64,000 nt of DNA, taken from Acidobacteriota bacterium (GTDB lineage Bacteria > Acidobacteriota > Vicinamibacteria > Vicinamibacterales > CAVVIG01). A program made the translations under genes and the position numbers. Below the pieces are notes generated by a model. The model made no database searches. It was not told the origin of the DNA and saw nothing but the letters and a program-made list of their open reading frames with translations. Location of the stretch: positions 1 to 64,000 of the forward strand of contig JADZED010000010.1 of NCBI GenBank assembly GCA_020850715.1, in the 5' to 3' direction. Positions 1 through 7,428 of the stretch are shown here, piece after piece (the stretch's first letter is position 1; the number at the start of each line of letters is the position of its first letter).

Positions 1-21
1 ATCGAGGAGCTGTTCCGATGA
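1..21 (+). CDS. 3' end of an upstream gene (partial)
   Basis: The first seven codons read IEELFR followed by TGA. The stop overlaps the ATG of the next gene in an ATGA arrangement, the same coupling seen repeatedly elsewhere in the window. This suggests that the next gene continues an operon coming from the left. Nothing can be said about function from six residues. Confidence 0.35.
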   Translation: MEELFR

Positions 22-1058
22 ACCCCGACCGCCTTCACGCCATCGTCGAACACGGGTTCACCGAGCGCCAGGCACGGTTCCTCGACCTTGTCATGCGGCA
101 CGCCGGCGTCTGCGTGCCACGGCAGTACGCGCAGGTCGCCGGCATCGCCCAGGGCGCCAAGTGCAACGCCTTCTTCGACCGCCTCGTGCGGCGCGGTCAC
201 GCCCGCGCGATCGAGTGCATCCACAACCGCGCGCGGCTGTATCTGGTCCACTCCCGACTGCTGTATCACGCCATCGGCGAACCCTCCAGCCGCTATCGAC
301 GTGCCATGTCTCCGCGGCTGGCGCTCGAACGGGTGATGCTGCTCGATGCGATGCTCTCGACGCCCGTTGACCAGTGGCTCACGACGCCGGCCGAGAAGGT
401 CGCGGCACTGCCATTGACAACCGACATGAAGTCGCCTGACGGCTTCCCGATTGGCCTGCAGGCCGACGGCAGAATCGTCGTGCTCTACCTCGCTCCGGAG
501 CCGTGGCCGGATGCCTTGCGGACCTTCCTCCGAGCGCATGCGTCGCTGCTTCAGAGCGTGCCGCAATGGACGCTCCGCATCGTCCTTCCGCGTCGCTTCG
601 GACACGCCCACGACGACTACCAGCGAGCGGTTCACGAGGAGCTGGAATCGTCGTTGTCGGCAGCGTTGATCACCGACCTGAAGCGCTACTTCGAATGCCG
701 ACGGGACATCCACGTGGCCGGCGATCCACAGGCTGACGACGTCTTCCGAGCGGGCCACCGCAGGTTCAGTACGCCCCGCTTCGACGACCTCTATCGCCGC
801 TGGATCAAGCACGGCGACGAGGCGTTCGACAACCCCTCATCAGTGGCGATTACTGAGGCTCTGGAGAGCGGCGCTGGACGCGTCGAATCGTTCGTGCTGC
901 CTCACTCGTACCGTCATCTCTCTCCCCTGGTCGGCCAGTCGCGTTCGAACGCGGACGAAGTTGAGAAGGGAGACCAAAGGGGGGACACTACGCGCCGGCA
1001 TTCTCAACCCCGTGCCTCAACCCCCTGGCGATCACACGAGCGCCCGGTCGTGATGTGA
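18..1058 (+). CDS. Unrecognised protein of the mobile island, possible winged-helix N-terminus
   Basis: I do not recognise this 346-residue protein. Its first 110 residues are helix-rich and basic, with the look of a winged-helix or replication-relaxation type DNA-binding domain. Residues 130-270 form an alpha/beta region with many Trp and Arg. The last 60 residues are low complexity, rich in Arg, Ser and Asp, and probably disordered. The ATG overlaps a possible upstream stop (ATGA) and has GAGGA 9 bases before it, so it is probably the last gene of an operon extending off the left edge. Its position inside a recombinase-borne island suggests a transfer or maintenance gene, but that is a guess from context. 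Confidence 0.55.
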   Translation: MNPDRLHAIVEHGFTERQARFLDLVMRHAGVCVPRQYAQVAGIAQGAKCNAFFDRLVRRGHARAIECIHNRARLYLVHSRLLYHAIGEPSSRYRRAMSPRLALERVMLLDAMLSTPVDQWLTTPAEKVAALPLTTDMKSPDGFPIGLQADGRIVVLYLAPEPWPDALRTFLRAHASLLQSVPQWTLRIVLPRRFGHAHDDYQRAVHEELESSLSAALITDLKRYFECRRDIHVAGDPQADDVFRAGHRRFSTPRFDDLYRRWIKHGDEAFDNPSSVAITEALESGAGRVESFVLPHSYRHLSPLVGQSRSNADEVEKGDQRGDTTRRHSQPRASTPWRSHERPVVM

Positions 1059-1470
1059 TGAGCACGACGACGCAGCCCGCGGCAACGCGCCCGTGCGCAA
1101 CGACTTGCACGTCGCAGACGATGCCCGCGAAGGAGCGGCGTTCTATGCCGCTCCCGTCGGCGACAGGGCCAGTACAGGAACAGAGCCGAGACGTGAACGA
1201 CCCCGCTGAAGGTGCCCATGGCCCGATCAGGCCGCGACCCCGGGGTCGTTCACGTCTCGGCTGTCGGTGTCTGTTGTGGCCCTGCTGCAGCGTACAGATC
1301 TCGCGCGCGAACACGCCAGATCTTCCGCAGAATCGTGGTCACTTCTGCCGGGACGCCGACACTCCGATCTGGGATTGTGCGGGAGCGAAGGCGCGCGTCA
1401 AGGCTTCCCTCCGTCCCGTCGGCGCTGCGCGGCCTTGACCCGGGCCATGCGCTCCCGACGTTCTGGGCAA
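1059..1470. other. 412-base intergenic stretch with one long inverted repeat
   Basis: No convincing gene is seen. Open frames here are short, overlap one another and have no recognisable product. The main structure is the 21-base inverted repeat annotated separately at 1184-1262. The stretch lies between two convergent genes, the unknown gene ending at 1058 and abiEii ending at 1471, so terminators are expected here, but no hairpin followed by a T run is apparent. Confidence 0.5.
1184..1262. repeat. Inverted repeat, 21-base perfect arms, 37-base spacer
   Basis: The left arm (1184-1204) and right arm (1242-1262) are perfect reverse complements. The right arm starts GGGGTCGTTCACGTCTCGGC. Weaker complementarity continues outward, with CAGGGCCA near 1164 facing TGGCCCTG near 1277, giving arms of roughly 43 bases. 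It sits between two convergent genes. It could be a strong bidirectional terminator without a T run, a palindromic remnant of a transposable element, or two outward-facing terminal repeats, since GGGGTC-type ends occur in Tn3-family elements. The sequence alone does not decide. Confidence 0.7.
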
Positions 1471-2409
1471 CTATCGGAGCGTCGGGGCGTGCTGCGTCCA
1501 CGGGCCGCCGGGACTCCAGTGCTCAGGGAACGGTTCGTCTGTTTGTGCGTGCGCGAGCGGTGGGAGCAGAAACGGCCGGAGTTCGGCCACGACTTGGGCG
1601 AGAGAGTCGAAGCCGCGCAGTTGATTCCGTCCGGCGAAGGCGCGCCAGTTCGCCTGCGCACGTTCATCGCCAGTGAACGCCTCGGTGAGAGCCACAATCT
1701 CACCGTCTGGCAGCGGCGTTTGTCGGCGTCGGAATGTGGCTCGAATCGCAGCAACCAGGGCATCGCCATCGAAGGCAACACGCCGAGCCGCCATCGCCAG
1801 GTCCGTGAAGTCCTTCATCCGGCTGTTGGAGCGCCCGAGATCCACCATCGCCTCGACCTTCTCGGCAACGATGGTTTCCGTCGGATACGACAGCACGTTT
1901 GGGGGCGGCATGTTCACCAGCAGCGTCGGGAACTCCAGGTCGAGCGCCGCCGGTGTGATCGCATCCCCGAAGCCGACGTCGATCTGGACGTGAATGCGCG
2001 CTTCCGCGAGGCGGGCCTGCATGACGGCGCGAATGCCGCCGTAGCGATTGTCTTCCCGGATCGGGTGGACCCGCAGCGTGTCCAGATCGAAGGTCACACC
2101 ATCGTCTTCCGTCGGCGTCGTCACGATATCGCGCACCGCTGCTTCGATGGCTCCCTCGGAGGGCTCACCCGTGCCCAGCAGATCGAGATCGCGCGTCGGC
2201 CGATACGGTTCACCGATGCGCACGGCGAACAGCATCGCGCCTTTCAGGACGAACTGGTTCCTGCGGGTCGACCTGGACAGGCGGTACAGGAAGCGCTCCG
2301 CGGCGTAGTTCATGAGCATCAGCGTGAAGTCTTCGTGACGCTCCTTGGACACCTTGAGCAGCCGCGCCCTGACCGACGCCCCCACGTTGACCGGAGTCTT
2401 GCCCTTCAT
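1471..2409 (-). CDS. abiEii: AbiEii-family nucleotidyltransferase toxin
   Basis: This 312-residue protein has the AbiEii/AbiGii toxin layout. LKGAMLF near residue 57 precedes the catalytic TRDLDLLG motif, whose DxD binds metal and nucleotide. The central conserved block VAEKVEAMVDLG and the R-KDFTDL segment follow. Family members are nucleotidyltransferases that arrest growth, some by modifying tRNA acceptor ends, and act as type IV toxins in abortive infection. The ATG overlaps the abiEi stop by four bases, so the two are translationally coupled. The last 40 residues are proline-rich and poorly conserved in appearance. The family assignment is firm. The actual target is unknown. Confidence 0.88.
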   Translation of the reverse strand: MKGKTPVNVGASVRARLLKVSKERHEDFTLMLMNYAAERFLYRLSRSTRRNQFVLKGAMLFAVRIGEPYRPTRDLDLLGTGEPSEGAIEAAVRDIVTTPTEDDGVTFDLDTLRVHPIREDNRYGGIRAVMQARLAEARIHVQIDVGFGDAITPAALDLEFPTLLVNMPPPNVLSYPTETIVAEKVEAMVDLGRSNSRMKDFTDLAMAARRVAFDGDALVAAIRATFRRRQTPLPDGEIVALTEAFTGDERAQANWRAFAGRNQLRGFDSLAQVVAELRPFLLPPLAHAQTDEPFPEHWSPGGPWTQHAPTLR

Positions 2410-2996
2410 GACGCGATCGCGTCCCAGTATGGCCGGATCACGCGGGTCATCCTCAGCTGGTCAGCCAGACGCCACAGTTCGTCGACCGTGCCCTTCCTCA
2501 GGCGGCGGTAGTCCCTCAGTGCCTCGACGGCGACATCGACGCCGATCTTGTTCCGGAACTTGAAGCAGTCCACGACGGTGCGCGCCGGGCTCGTCACCCG
2601 CACCGTCACACCTTCGACCTGGTGTGCTTCGATTCCGGCGCTCAGAGCCGCGCCGGACATGCGCACGATCCGAACCGGGGCGACATCGAGCTTCGGGATC
2701 GCCGACCGGCGGTCCACGGCCAGCCAGACTTCGCGTGGGTGCTGCGTCCCGATCGCGTGAAAGCGCAGCGCCGTCAGCAGGCAGACAATGCCTCTGGGCA
2801 CGCGCTTCGCGACTTCGGCGAGTGTGTGGTACTCGCCGGGCGCCGCGGACGCCGGGGCGTAGAGTCCCCGGCCCAGGCGGGTGAGATGGCCCTGACGGGT
2901 CAGCCGGCGCACCTGCTCAGGATGCAGCCCGAGCGCCTTGGCTTCCTTCAGGCGGAAGATGCCCTTGGGTAGGTGAGGTTTCGGCAGGCCAGCCAC
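2406..2996 (-). CDS. abiEi: AbiEi-family antitoxin / autorepressor
   Basis: This protein of about 196 residues begins with an N-terminal winged-helix segment (FRLKEAKALGLHPEQVRRLT, then GLYAP) followed by the AbiEi C-terminal domain with the TSPARTVVDCFKFR block. In this family the antitoxin represses its own promoter and counteracts AbiEii without tight binding. I chose the GTG at 2996 because it gives the normal family length. The frame stays open further upstream, but that extension crosses the AT-rich promoter region and is not expected to be translated. It lies directly upstream of abiEii with a four-base ATGA overlap. A palindromic site just upstream (3010-3036) is a candidate operator. 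Confidence 0.85.
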   Translation of the reverse strand: MAGLPKPHLPKGIFRLKEAKALGLHPEQVRRLTRQGHLTRLGRGLYAPASAAPGEYHTLAEVAKRVPRGIVCLLTALRFHAIGTQHPREVWLAVDRRSAIPKLDVAPVRIVRMSGAALSAGIEAHQVEGVTVRVTSPARTVVDCFKFRNKIGVDVAVEALRDYRRLRKGTVDELWRLADQLRMTRVIRPYWDAIAS

Positions 2997-3009
2997 CGTG
3001 TCATTATAG

Positions 3010-3036
3010 CTCCATATATAACCATCTGGAGTGTAT
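3010..3036 (-). promoter_or_regulatory. AT-rich operator candidate upstream of abiEi
   Basis: An AT-rich patch in GC-rich surroundings contains CTCCA (3010-3014) and TGGAG (3027-3031), preceded by TATATA and followed by TGTATTT. Its layout resembles the stronger palindrome at 3137-3162. It lies 15-40 bases upstream of the abiEi GTG start, where an autorepressor site would be expected. This is inference. No binding data are available. Confidence 0.45.
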
Positions 3037-3136
3037 TTGACACGATTGCGCGGCTCGCGCGGCAATCCGCGCACAGACGTCAGCGTGTGTACGCAGACTG
3101 CCGCCACCCGCCCGTCCCCGCTCTCTCGGCATCGCC

Positions 3137-3162
3137 AATATATGCCCGTTTCGGGTATATTT
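3137..3162. promoter_or_regulatory. Palindromic operator candidate upstream of the HTH gene
   Basis: AATATATGCCCG (3137-3148) faces CGGGTATATTT (3152-3162), giving a nearly perfect palindrome of the ATATACCC/GGGTATAT type. It lies about 60 bases before the HTH gene at 3224 and in the divergent spacer that also serves abiEi. TATATT inside the right half could serve as a -10 element. Likely binders are the HTH protein or AbiEi. Which one cannot be decided from sequence. Confidence 0.55.
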
Positions 3163-3223
3163 CTCGATCGACCGATTCCGTGTTGAAGCCCAAAGATTTC
3201 GCCACGTTGGTGGAGGTGCAACC

Positions 3224-3529
3224 GTGTCCAGCAAGGTCATTGAATCTCTTCGTGGCGACTTCGCAGCTCTGGAAAAGGTCGGCGCGATCAGCAAGGTGAC
3301 GATGCGTCAGTTCGACGCGATCAGCCCGTCCCCGGTGCGAGAGTTCAGCGCGGCCGATATCAAGCGGCTGCGCGAGCGGCTGAAGTTTAGCCAGCCCGTC
3401 TTCGCTCACCTGCTGCACACGACGGCCTCGACCGTGCGCAAGTGGGAGCAGGGCGACACGCGGCCGGCCGGCCCCGCCTTGAAGCTGCTGAACGTGATCG
3501 CGGACAAAGGGCTGGAAGCCGTCTTGTAG
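3224..3529 (+). CDS. Small HTH (XRE/NadS-type) regulator of the restriction-like operon
   Basis: This 101-residue protein has a helix-turn-helix domain in its C-terminal half (FSAADIKRLRERLKFSQPVF, then TASTVRKWEQGDTRP), as in HigA/NadS antitoxins. No RelE- or HigB-like toxin lies beside it. It is the first gene of an operon with the methyltransferase 12 bases downstream, so a role like a restriction-modification controller protein, delaying or limiting expression, is reasonable. The start is GTG at 3224 with GGAGG seven bases upstream. The palindrome at 3137-3162 is the obvious candidate site. The HTH assignment is firm and the controller role is inferred. Confidence 0.78.
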   Translation: MSSKVIESLRGDFAALEKVGAISKVTMRQFDAISPSPVREFSAADIKRLRERLKFSQPVFAHLLHTTASTVRKWEQGDTRPAGPALKLLNVIADKGLEAVL

Positions 3530-3541
3530 GAGGACCGACAG

Positions 3542-6340
3542 TTGAACGCGGTTGAGATTGAACAGGCGATTACGGACCTTGCGGAGCAGCCGTTTGACCG
3601 CCAGAACTTCCCCTATGCGTTCTTGGAGGCGTTCGGTAACAAGGAGACGACGATCAAGCGGCTCCGCACCGGCGCGTCCAACAAGTCCGATCTCGGCGGC
3701 GTTCTGCAGACGAACAACGTCCACATCCTGACCTGCGAGACCGGCCAGGTCGCGGAGACGCTAAGTGCCCTCAAGGAAAGCCCCGCGACCGCCAAGGCGA
3801 AAGCGAAGTTCGTCCTGGCAACCGACGGTGTCGACTTCGAGGCGGAAGACCTGGCGGGCGGCGGAACCGTCGCTTGCGCCTACGGGGACTTCCCCGACCA
3901 TTTTGGCTTCTTCCTGCCGCTGGCCGGAATCACCACGGTTCGGGAGATCAGCGAGAACGCCTTCGACATTCGCGCGACCAGCCGCCTCAATCGCCTCTAT
4001 GTCGAACTGCTGAAGGACAACCCCGAATGGGGTACGGCCGCCCGCCGCACGGACATGAACCACTTCATGGCGCGGCTCATTTTCTGTTTCTTCGCGGAAG
4101 ACACGGACATCTTCAGCGGCAAGAGGCTGTTCACCGACACCATCGCCCAGATGAGTGCAAAGGATTCCTCGAACACCGATGAGGTCGTCAGCACCCTCTT
4201 CCGGGCGATGAACGCGACAGACGAAGAGCGCGAGCGCCTCGGCCTGCCCAGGTGGTCAACCTCGTTTCCGTACGTCAACGGCGGCCTTTTCTCAGGCAGC
4301 ATGGACGTGCCGCGCTTCAGCAGAATCGCGCGGTCCTATCTGCTCCACATCGGCAGTCTCGATTGGACGAAGATCAACCCGGACATCTTCGGCTCGATGA
4401 TTCAGGCGGTCGCCGAGGACGACGAGCGCGGCGCGCTTGGGATGCACTACACCAGCGTCCCGAACATCCTGAAGGTGCTCAACCCGCTTTTCCTCGACGA
4501 TCTACGCGCGAAACTGGCCGACGCTGGCGAGAATCCCCGCACGCTCCTGAACCTCCGCAGGCGCATGGCGAAGATCAGGGTGTTCGACCCGGCCTGCGGT
4601 TCGGGCAACTTCCTCGTCATCGCGTACAAGGAGATGCGCGCCATTGAAGCCGAGATCAACAAGCGGCGTGGCGAACCTGACATTCGCAGCGAGATCCCGC
4701 TGACCAACTTTCGCGGCATAGAGATCCGCGACTTTCCGGCCGAGATCGCGCGCCTGGCTCTCGTGATCGCTGAGTACCAGTGCGACGTGCTTTATCGCGG
4801 ACAGAAGTTGGCGCTTGCCCACTTTCTGCCCCTGCGAGCGGAGAACTGGATTACCTGTGGCAATGCGCTGCATCTCGACTGGCTCAGCATCTGCCCGCCG
4901 ACGGGCACTGGTGTCCAGCTTCGCGGGAACGACCTGTTTGCGACCCCGCTAGCTCAGGCGCAGATAGACTTCGAGAACGAGGGCGGCGAGACCTACATCT
5001 GTGGCAACCCTCCCTATCTTGGGAACAAGCTGCAATCGGATCAACAGAAGTCAGATCTGAAACGGGTGTTCGACGGGCGCATCGATGGGTGGAAGTCACT
5101 GGACTATGTATCAGCTTGGCTCATGAAGGCCGCCGACTATGGGATGCGTACGAACGCCGCATCGGCGTTCGTCGCCACCAACTCCGTCTGTCAGGGCCAG
5201 CAGGTTCCGATTCTCTGGCCCGCCATCTTCGCGAGTGGCCACGAAATCAACTTCGGTCACACATCGTTCAAGTGGGCCAATCTCGCCGGCCACAACGCCG
5301 GCGTCATCGTCATCATTGTCGGCCTTGGGCAGACAAGCGGGCGCAAGAAGCGCCTGTACTCGCTTGATGTCGACGGCTCAACGCGCGAAAAAGTGTGCAA
5401 CAACATCAATCCGTATCTTGTCGACGGTCCCAACCTCGTCGTAGAGGTCAAACGGAGCGCGAGTGCGGACCGGCCGACGATGCTCTTTGGAAACATGCCG
5501 CGCGACGGCGGGCACTTGCTCGTGTCGCAGGAGGAAAAGGAGGCAGAGAATGCTCACGATCCGGTCTTCGCGAAGTTCCTCAAGCGGTTTGCCGGCTCGG
5601 AGGATTTCATCCATGGGCGCGCACGTTTCTGCCTCTGGATCGAGCCTGATCTGCTTGATGAAGCCGCCCGCTCGCCGTTGATCGCCCAGCGCCTCGGAGC
5701 CGTCCGGAAAATGAGGCTGGCGAGCAAGGCGGCTTCCACCCGGGACTTTGCCAAGGTCCCCTATCGTTTCGTGCAGATCCAGGGCACCGCCCATCGCGGC
5801 TCGTTCATCATCCCACGTCACTCATCCGAACGACGCTCGTTCCTGCCCGTCGGACTGCTCGATGCGAGCACGATCGTCGCCGACAGCGCCTTCGCAATCT
5901 ATGACGCGCCGCTGTGGACTCTCGCTCTCATCGCGTCGCGCCTTCACCTAGTCTGGATCGCGGCTGTGTGCGGGAAACTCAAAACGGACTATCGCTATTC
6001 CAACACCTTGGGCTGGAACACGTTCCCCATCCCGACGCTGACCGACAAGAATCGGAGCGACATGGACTGCGCTGCGGCGGAGATCCTGCTGGCTCGTGAG
6101 TCGTACTACCCGGCGACAGTTGCTGAACTGTACGACCCGGAGCGCCTGGGCAGCGAGTTCATTCAGCTCCAGGAAGCGCACCTGCACAATGACGAAATCG
6201 TCGAACGGATTTACATTGGCCGCCGTTTCAAGAACGACACAGAGCGCCTCGAGAAGCTCTTCGAGATTTATGCCTTGACTCTGAAGCGGAATGCCGTTCA
6301 GGAGACGACCGGGGCGCGCGAAGGAGCCAGCCGATGGTGA
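3542..6340 (+). CDS. MmeI-like class I adenine DNA methyltransferase
   Basis: This protein of about 932 residues has a SAM-binding motif FDPACGSGNFL near residue 347 and the catalytic NPPY motif (GNPPYLG) near residue 489, typical of N6-adenine methyltransferases. The helical region between 200 and 330 and the long C-terminal part, probably target recognition (600-880), match the MmeI/Type IIG layout. I do not see a clear N-terminal D...ExK nuclease motif, so cleavage may have passed to the PLD and GIY-YIG proteins encoded downstream. Translation most likely begins at TTG 3542, eight bases after a perfect AGGAGG that overlaps the previous stop. It overlaps the PLD gene by seven bases. Confidence 0.88.
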   Translation: MNAVEIEQAITDLAEQPFDRQNFPYAFLEAFGNKETTIKRLRTGASNKSDLGGVLQTNNVHILTCETGQVAETLSALKESPATAKAKAKFVLATDGVDFEAEDLAGGGTVACAYGDFPDHFGFFLPLAGITTVREISENAFDIRATSRLNRLYVELLKDNPEWGTAARRTDMNHFMARLIFCFFAEDTDIFSGKRLFTDTIAQMSAKDSSNTDEVVSTLFRAMNATDEERERLGLPRWSTSFPYVNGGLFSGSMDVPRFSRIARSYLLHIGSLDWTKINPDIFGSMIQAVAEDDERGALGMHYTSVPNILKVLNPLFLDDLRAKLADAGENPRTLLNLRRRMAKIRVFDPACGSGNFLVIAYKEMRAIEAEINKRRGEPDIRSEIPLTNFRGIEIRDFPAEIARLALVIAEYQCDVLYRGQKLALAHFLPLRAENWITCGNALHLDWLSICPPTGTGVQLRGNDLFATPLAQAQIDFENEGGETYICGNPPYLGNKLQSDQQKSDLKRVFDGRIDGWKSLDYVSAWLMKAADYGMRTNAASAFVATNSVCQGQQVPILWPAIFASGHEINFGHTSFKWANLAGHNAGVIVIIVGLGQTSGRKKRLYSLDVDGSTREKVCNNINPYLVDGPNLVVEVKRSASADRPTMLFGNMPRDGGHLLVSQEEKEAENAHDPVFAKFLKRFAGSEDFIHGRARFCLWIEPDLLDEAARSPLIAQRLGAVRKMRLASKAASTRDFAKVPYRFVQIQGTAHRGSFIIPRHSSERRSFLPVGLLDASTIVADSAFAIYDAPLWTLALIASRLHLVWIAAVCGKLKTDYRYSNTLGWNTFPIPTLTDKNRSDMDCAAAEILLARESYYPATVAELYDPERLGSEFIQLQEAHLHNDEIVERIYIGRRFKNDTERLEKLFEIYALTLKRNAVQETTGAREGASRW

Positions 6341-7428
6341 CCGTTGGCTTTGTCGCACAACCGAATCCACGGTCAGCGCTGGATGCGGTCGATCTGATCC
6401 TGCAGGCCGGCGACCTGACGCGCATGCAGATCGCGGCTGCGTACATAACATCGAAAGGAGTCCACGATTTCGTTGACCTGCTGAGCACCCGGCTAGGCAA
6501 CGCGTGGAACGGCATCGACAAACGCTGGCTTACCTCGTTTGACTATTGCCGCTCTGAACCCGTCGCGCTCCAGGCACTCAAGTCTCTTCCGTCCTCGAGG
6601 GTCCGCGTGCAGAACGCCGCGTTCTGCCTGGCACACCAAGGCGTTCCAAAAACCCCGTTTCACCCGAAGGCCTTCTTTTTTGAAAGCGCCGATAGGCTGT
6701 TCGTCCTTGCGGGGTCCGGCAATCTCTCGCGCTCGGGCCTGTCGAAAGGTTTCGAGGCTGGCCTCGTCGTCGCTGTCGATCGAACCGGAGACGAGCATAC
6801 GACCGCGTTTCAGTCTATCGATGCGCTGCGGGGCTGGTTCTTGACACATTGGAATAGCGCGGCGCCCCTCAAGGCAGGGTTGCTGAACACCTACGAGACG
6901 CTGTTTGAGAGTGTCAGCAACCTGAAACACCCGGTACCGACCGAAGACGATATCGCGAGCAGCGATGCGGGGCGGGGGGCTCTTTCGAGCAAGGACCTCC
7001 ACAAGCTCAGAGTGGGCGAGCATTTCTGGATTGAAGCGGGAAACATCACAAAGAACCGCGGTCCGCAGCTCCCTGGCACTCAGCTGATGATGAAACGTTT
7101 GTCGAGAGTGTTTTTCGGATTTGACGCGATCGCCGTCCACGAGAACACCTTCATCGGAAATGTGTCGATGCGGTTCAACGGAGGTCCACTCAATGCGTAC
7201 TCGCTCACATATAGCGACAACGGCATGGACAAGCTGACGCTTCCGATTCCGGGGGCAGGCGGCCCGGCGGCGTGGGACAACCGCAACCTGCTTTTCACCA
7301 GAGACACGCCGACGCAATTCACCGTGACGTTGGGAACGCCGGCGAACAAGGCTCAATGGTCCAAGGCAAGCAAAGCAATCGAAGCGGCATTCAGAATGAG
7401 CAGCGGCCGGGAATGGGGAGTGTTTTGA
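6334..7428 (+). CDS. PLD-superfamily nuclease of the restriction-like operon
   Basis: This 364-residue protein carries one phospholipase D-type catalytic motif: H110-P-K112 (FHPKAFFF), then GSGNLSRSG with Asn near 130 and Glu near 140. That single HxK...GSxN arrangement is seen in BfiI-type and other PLD nucleases, which act as dimers without metal. The C-terminal 200 residues are mixed alpha/beta and unassigned, ending close to the stop at 7426. The ATG lies within the methyltransferase coding end, and the helicase start follows its stop with no gap, so expression is coupled both ways. Role in DNA cleavage is inferred from family and context. Confidence 0.85.
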   Translation: MVTVGFVAQPNPRSALDAVDLILQAGDLTRMQIAAAYITSKGVHDFVDLLSTRLGNAWNGIDKRWLTSFDYCRSEPVALQALKSLPSSRVRVQNAAFCLAHQGVPKTPFHPKAFFFESADRLFVLAGSGNLSRSGLSKGFEAGLVVAVDRTGDEHTTAFQSIDALRGWFLTHWNSAAPLKAGLLNTYETLFESVSNLKHPVPTEDDIASSDAGRGALSSKDLHKLRVGEHFWIEAGNITKNRGPQLPGTQLMMKRLSRVFFGFDAIAVHENTFIGNVSMRFNGGPLNAYSLTYSDNGMDKLTLPIPGAGGPAAWDNRNLLFTRDTPTQFTVTLGTPANKAQWSKASKAIEAAFRMSSGREWGVF

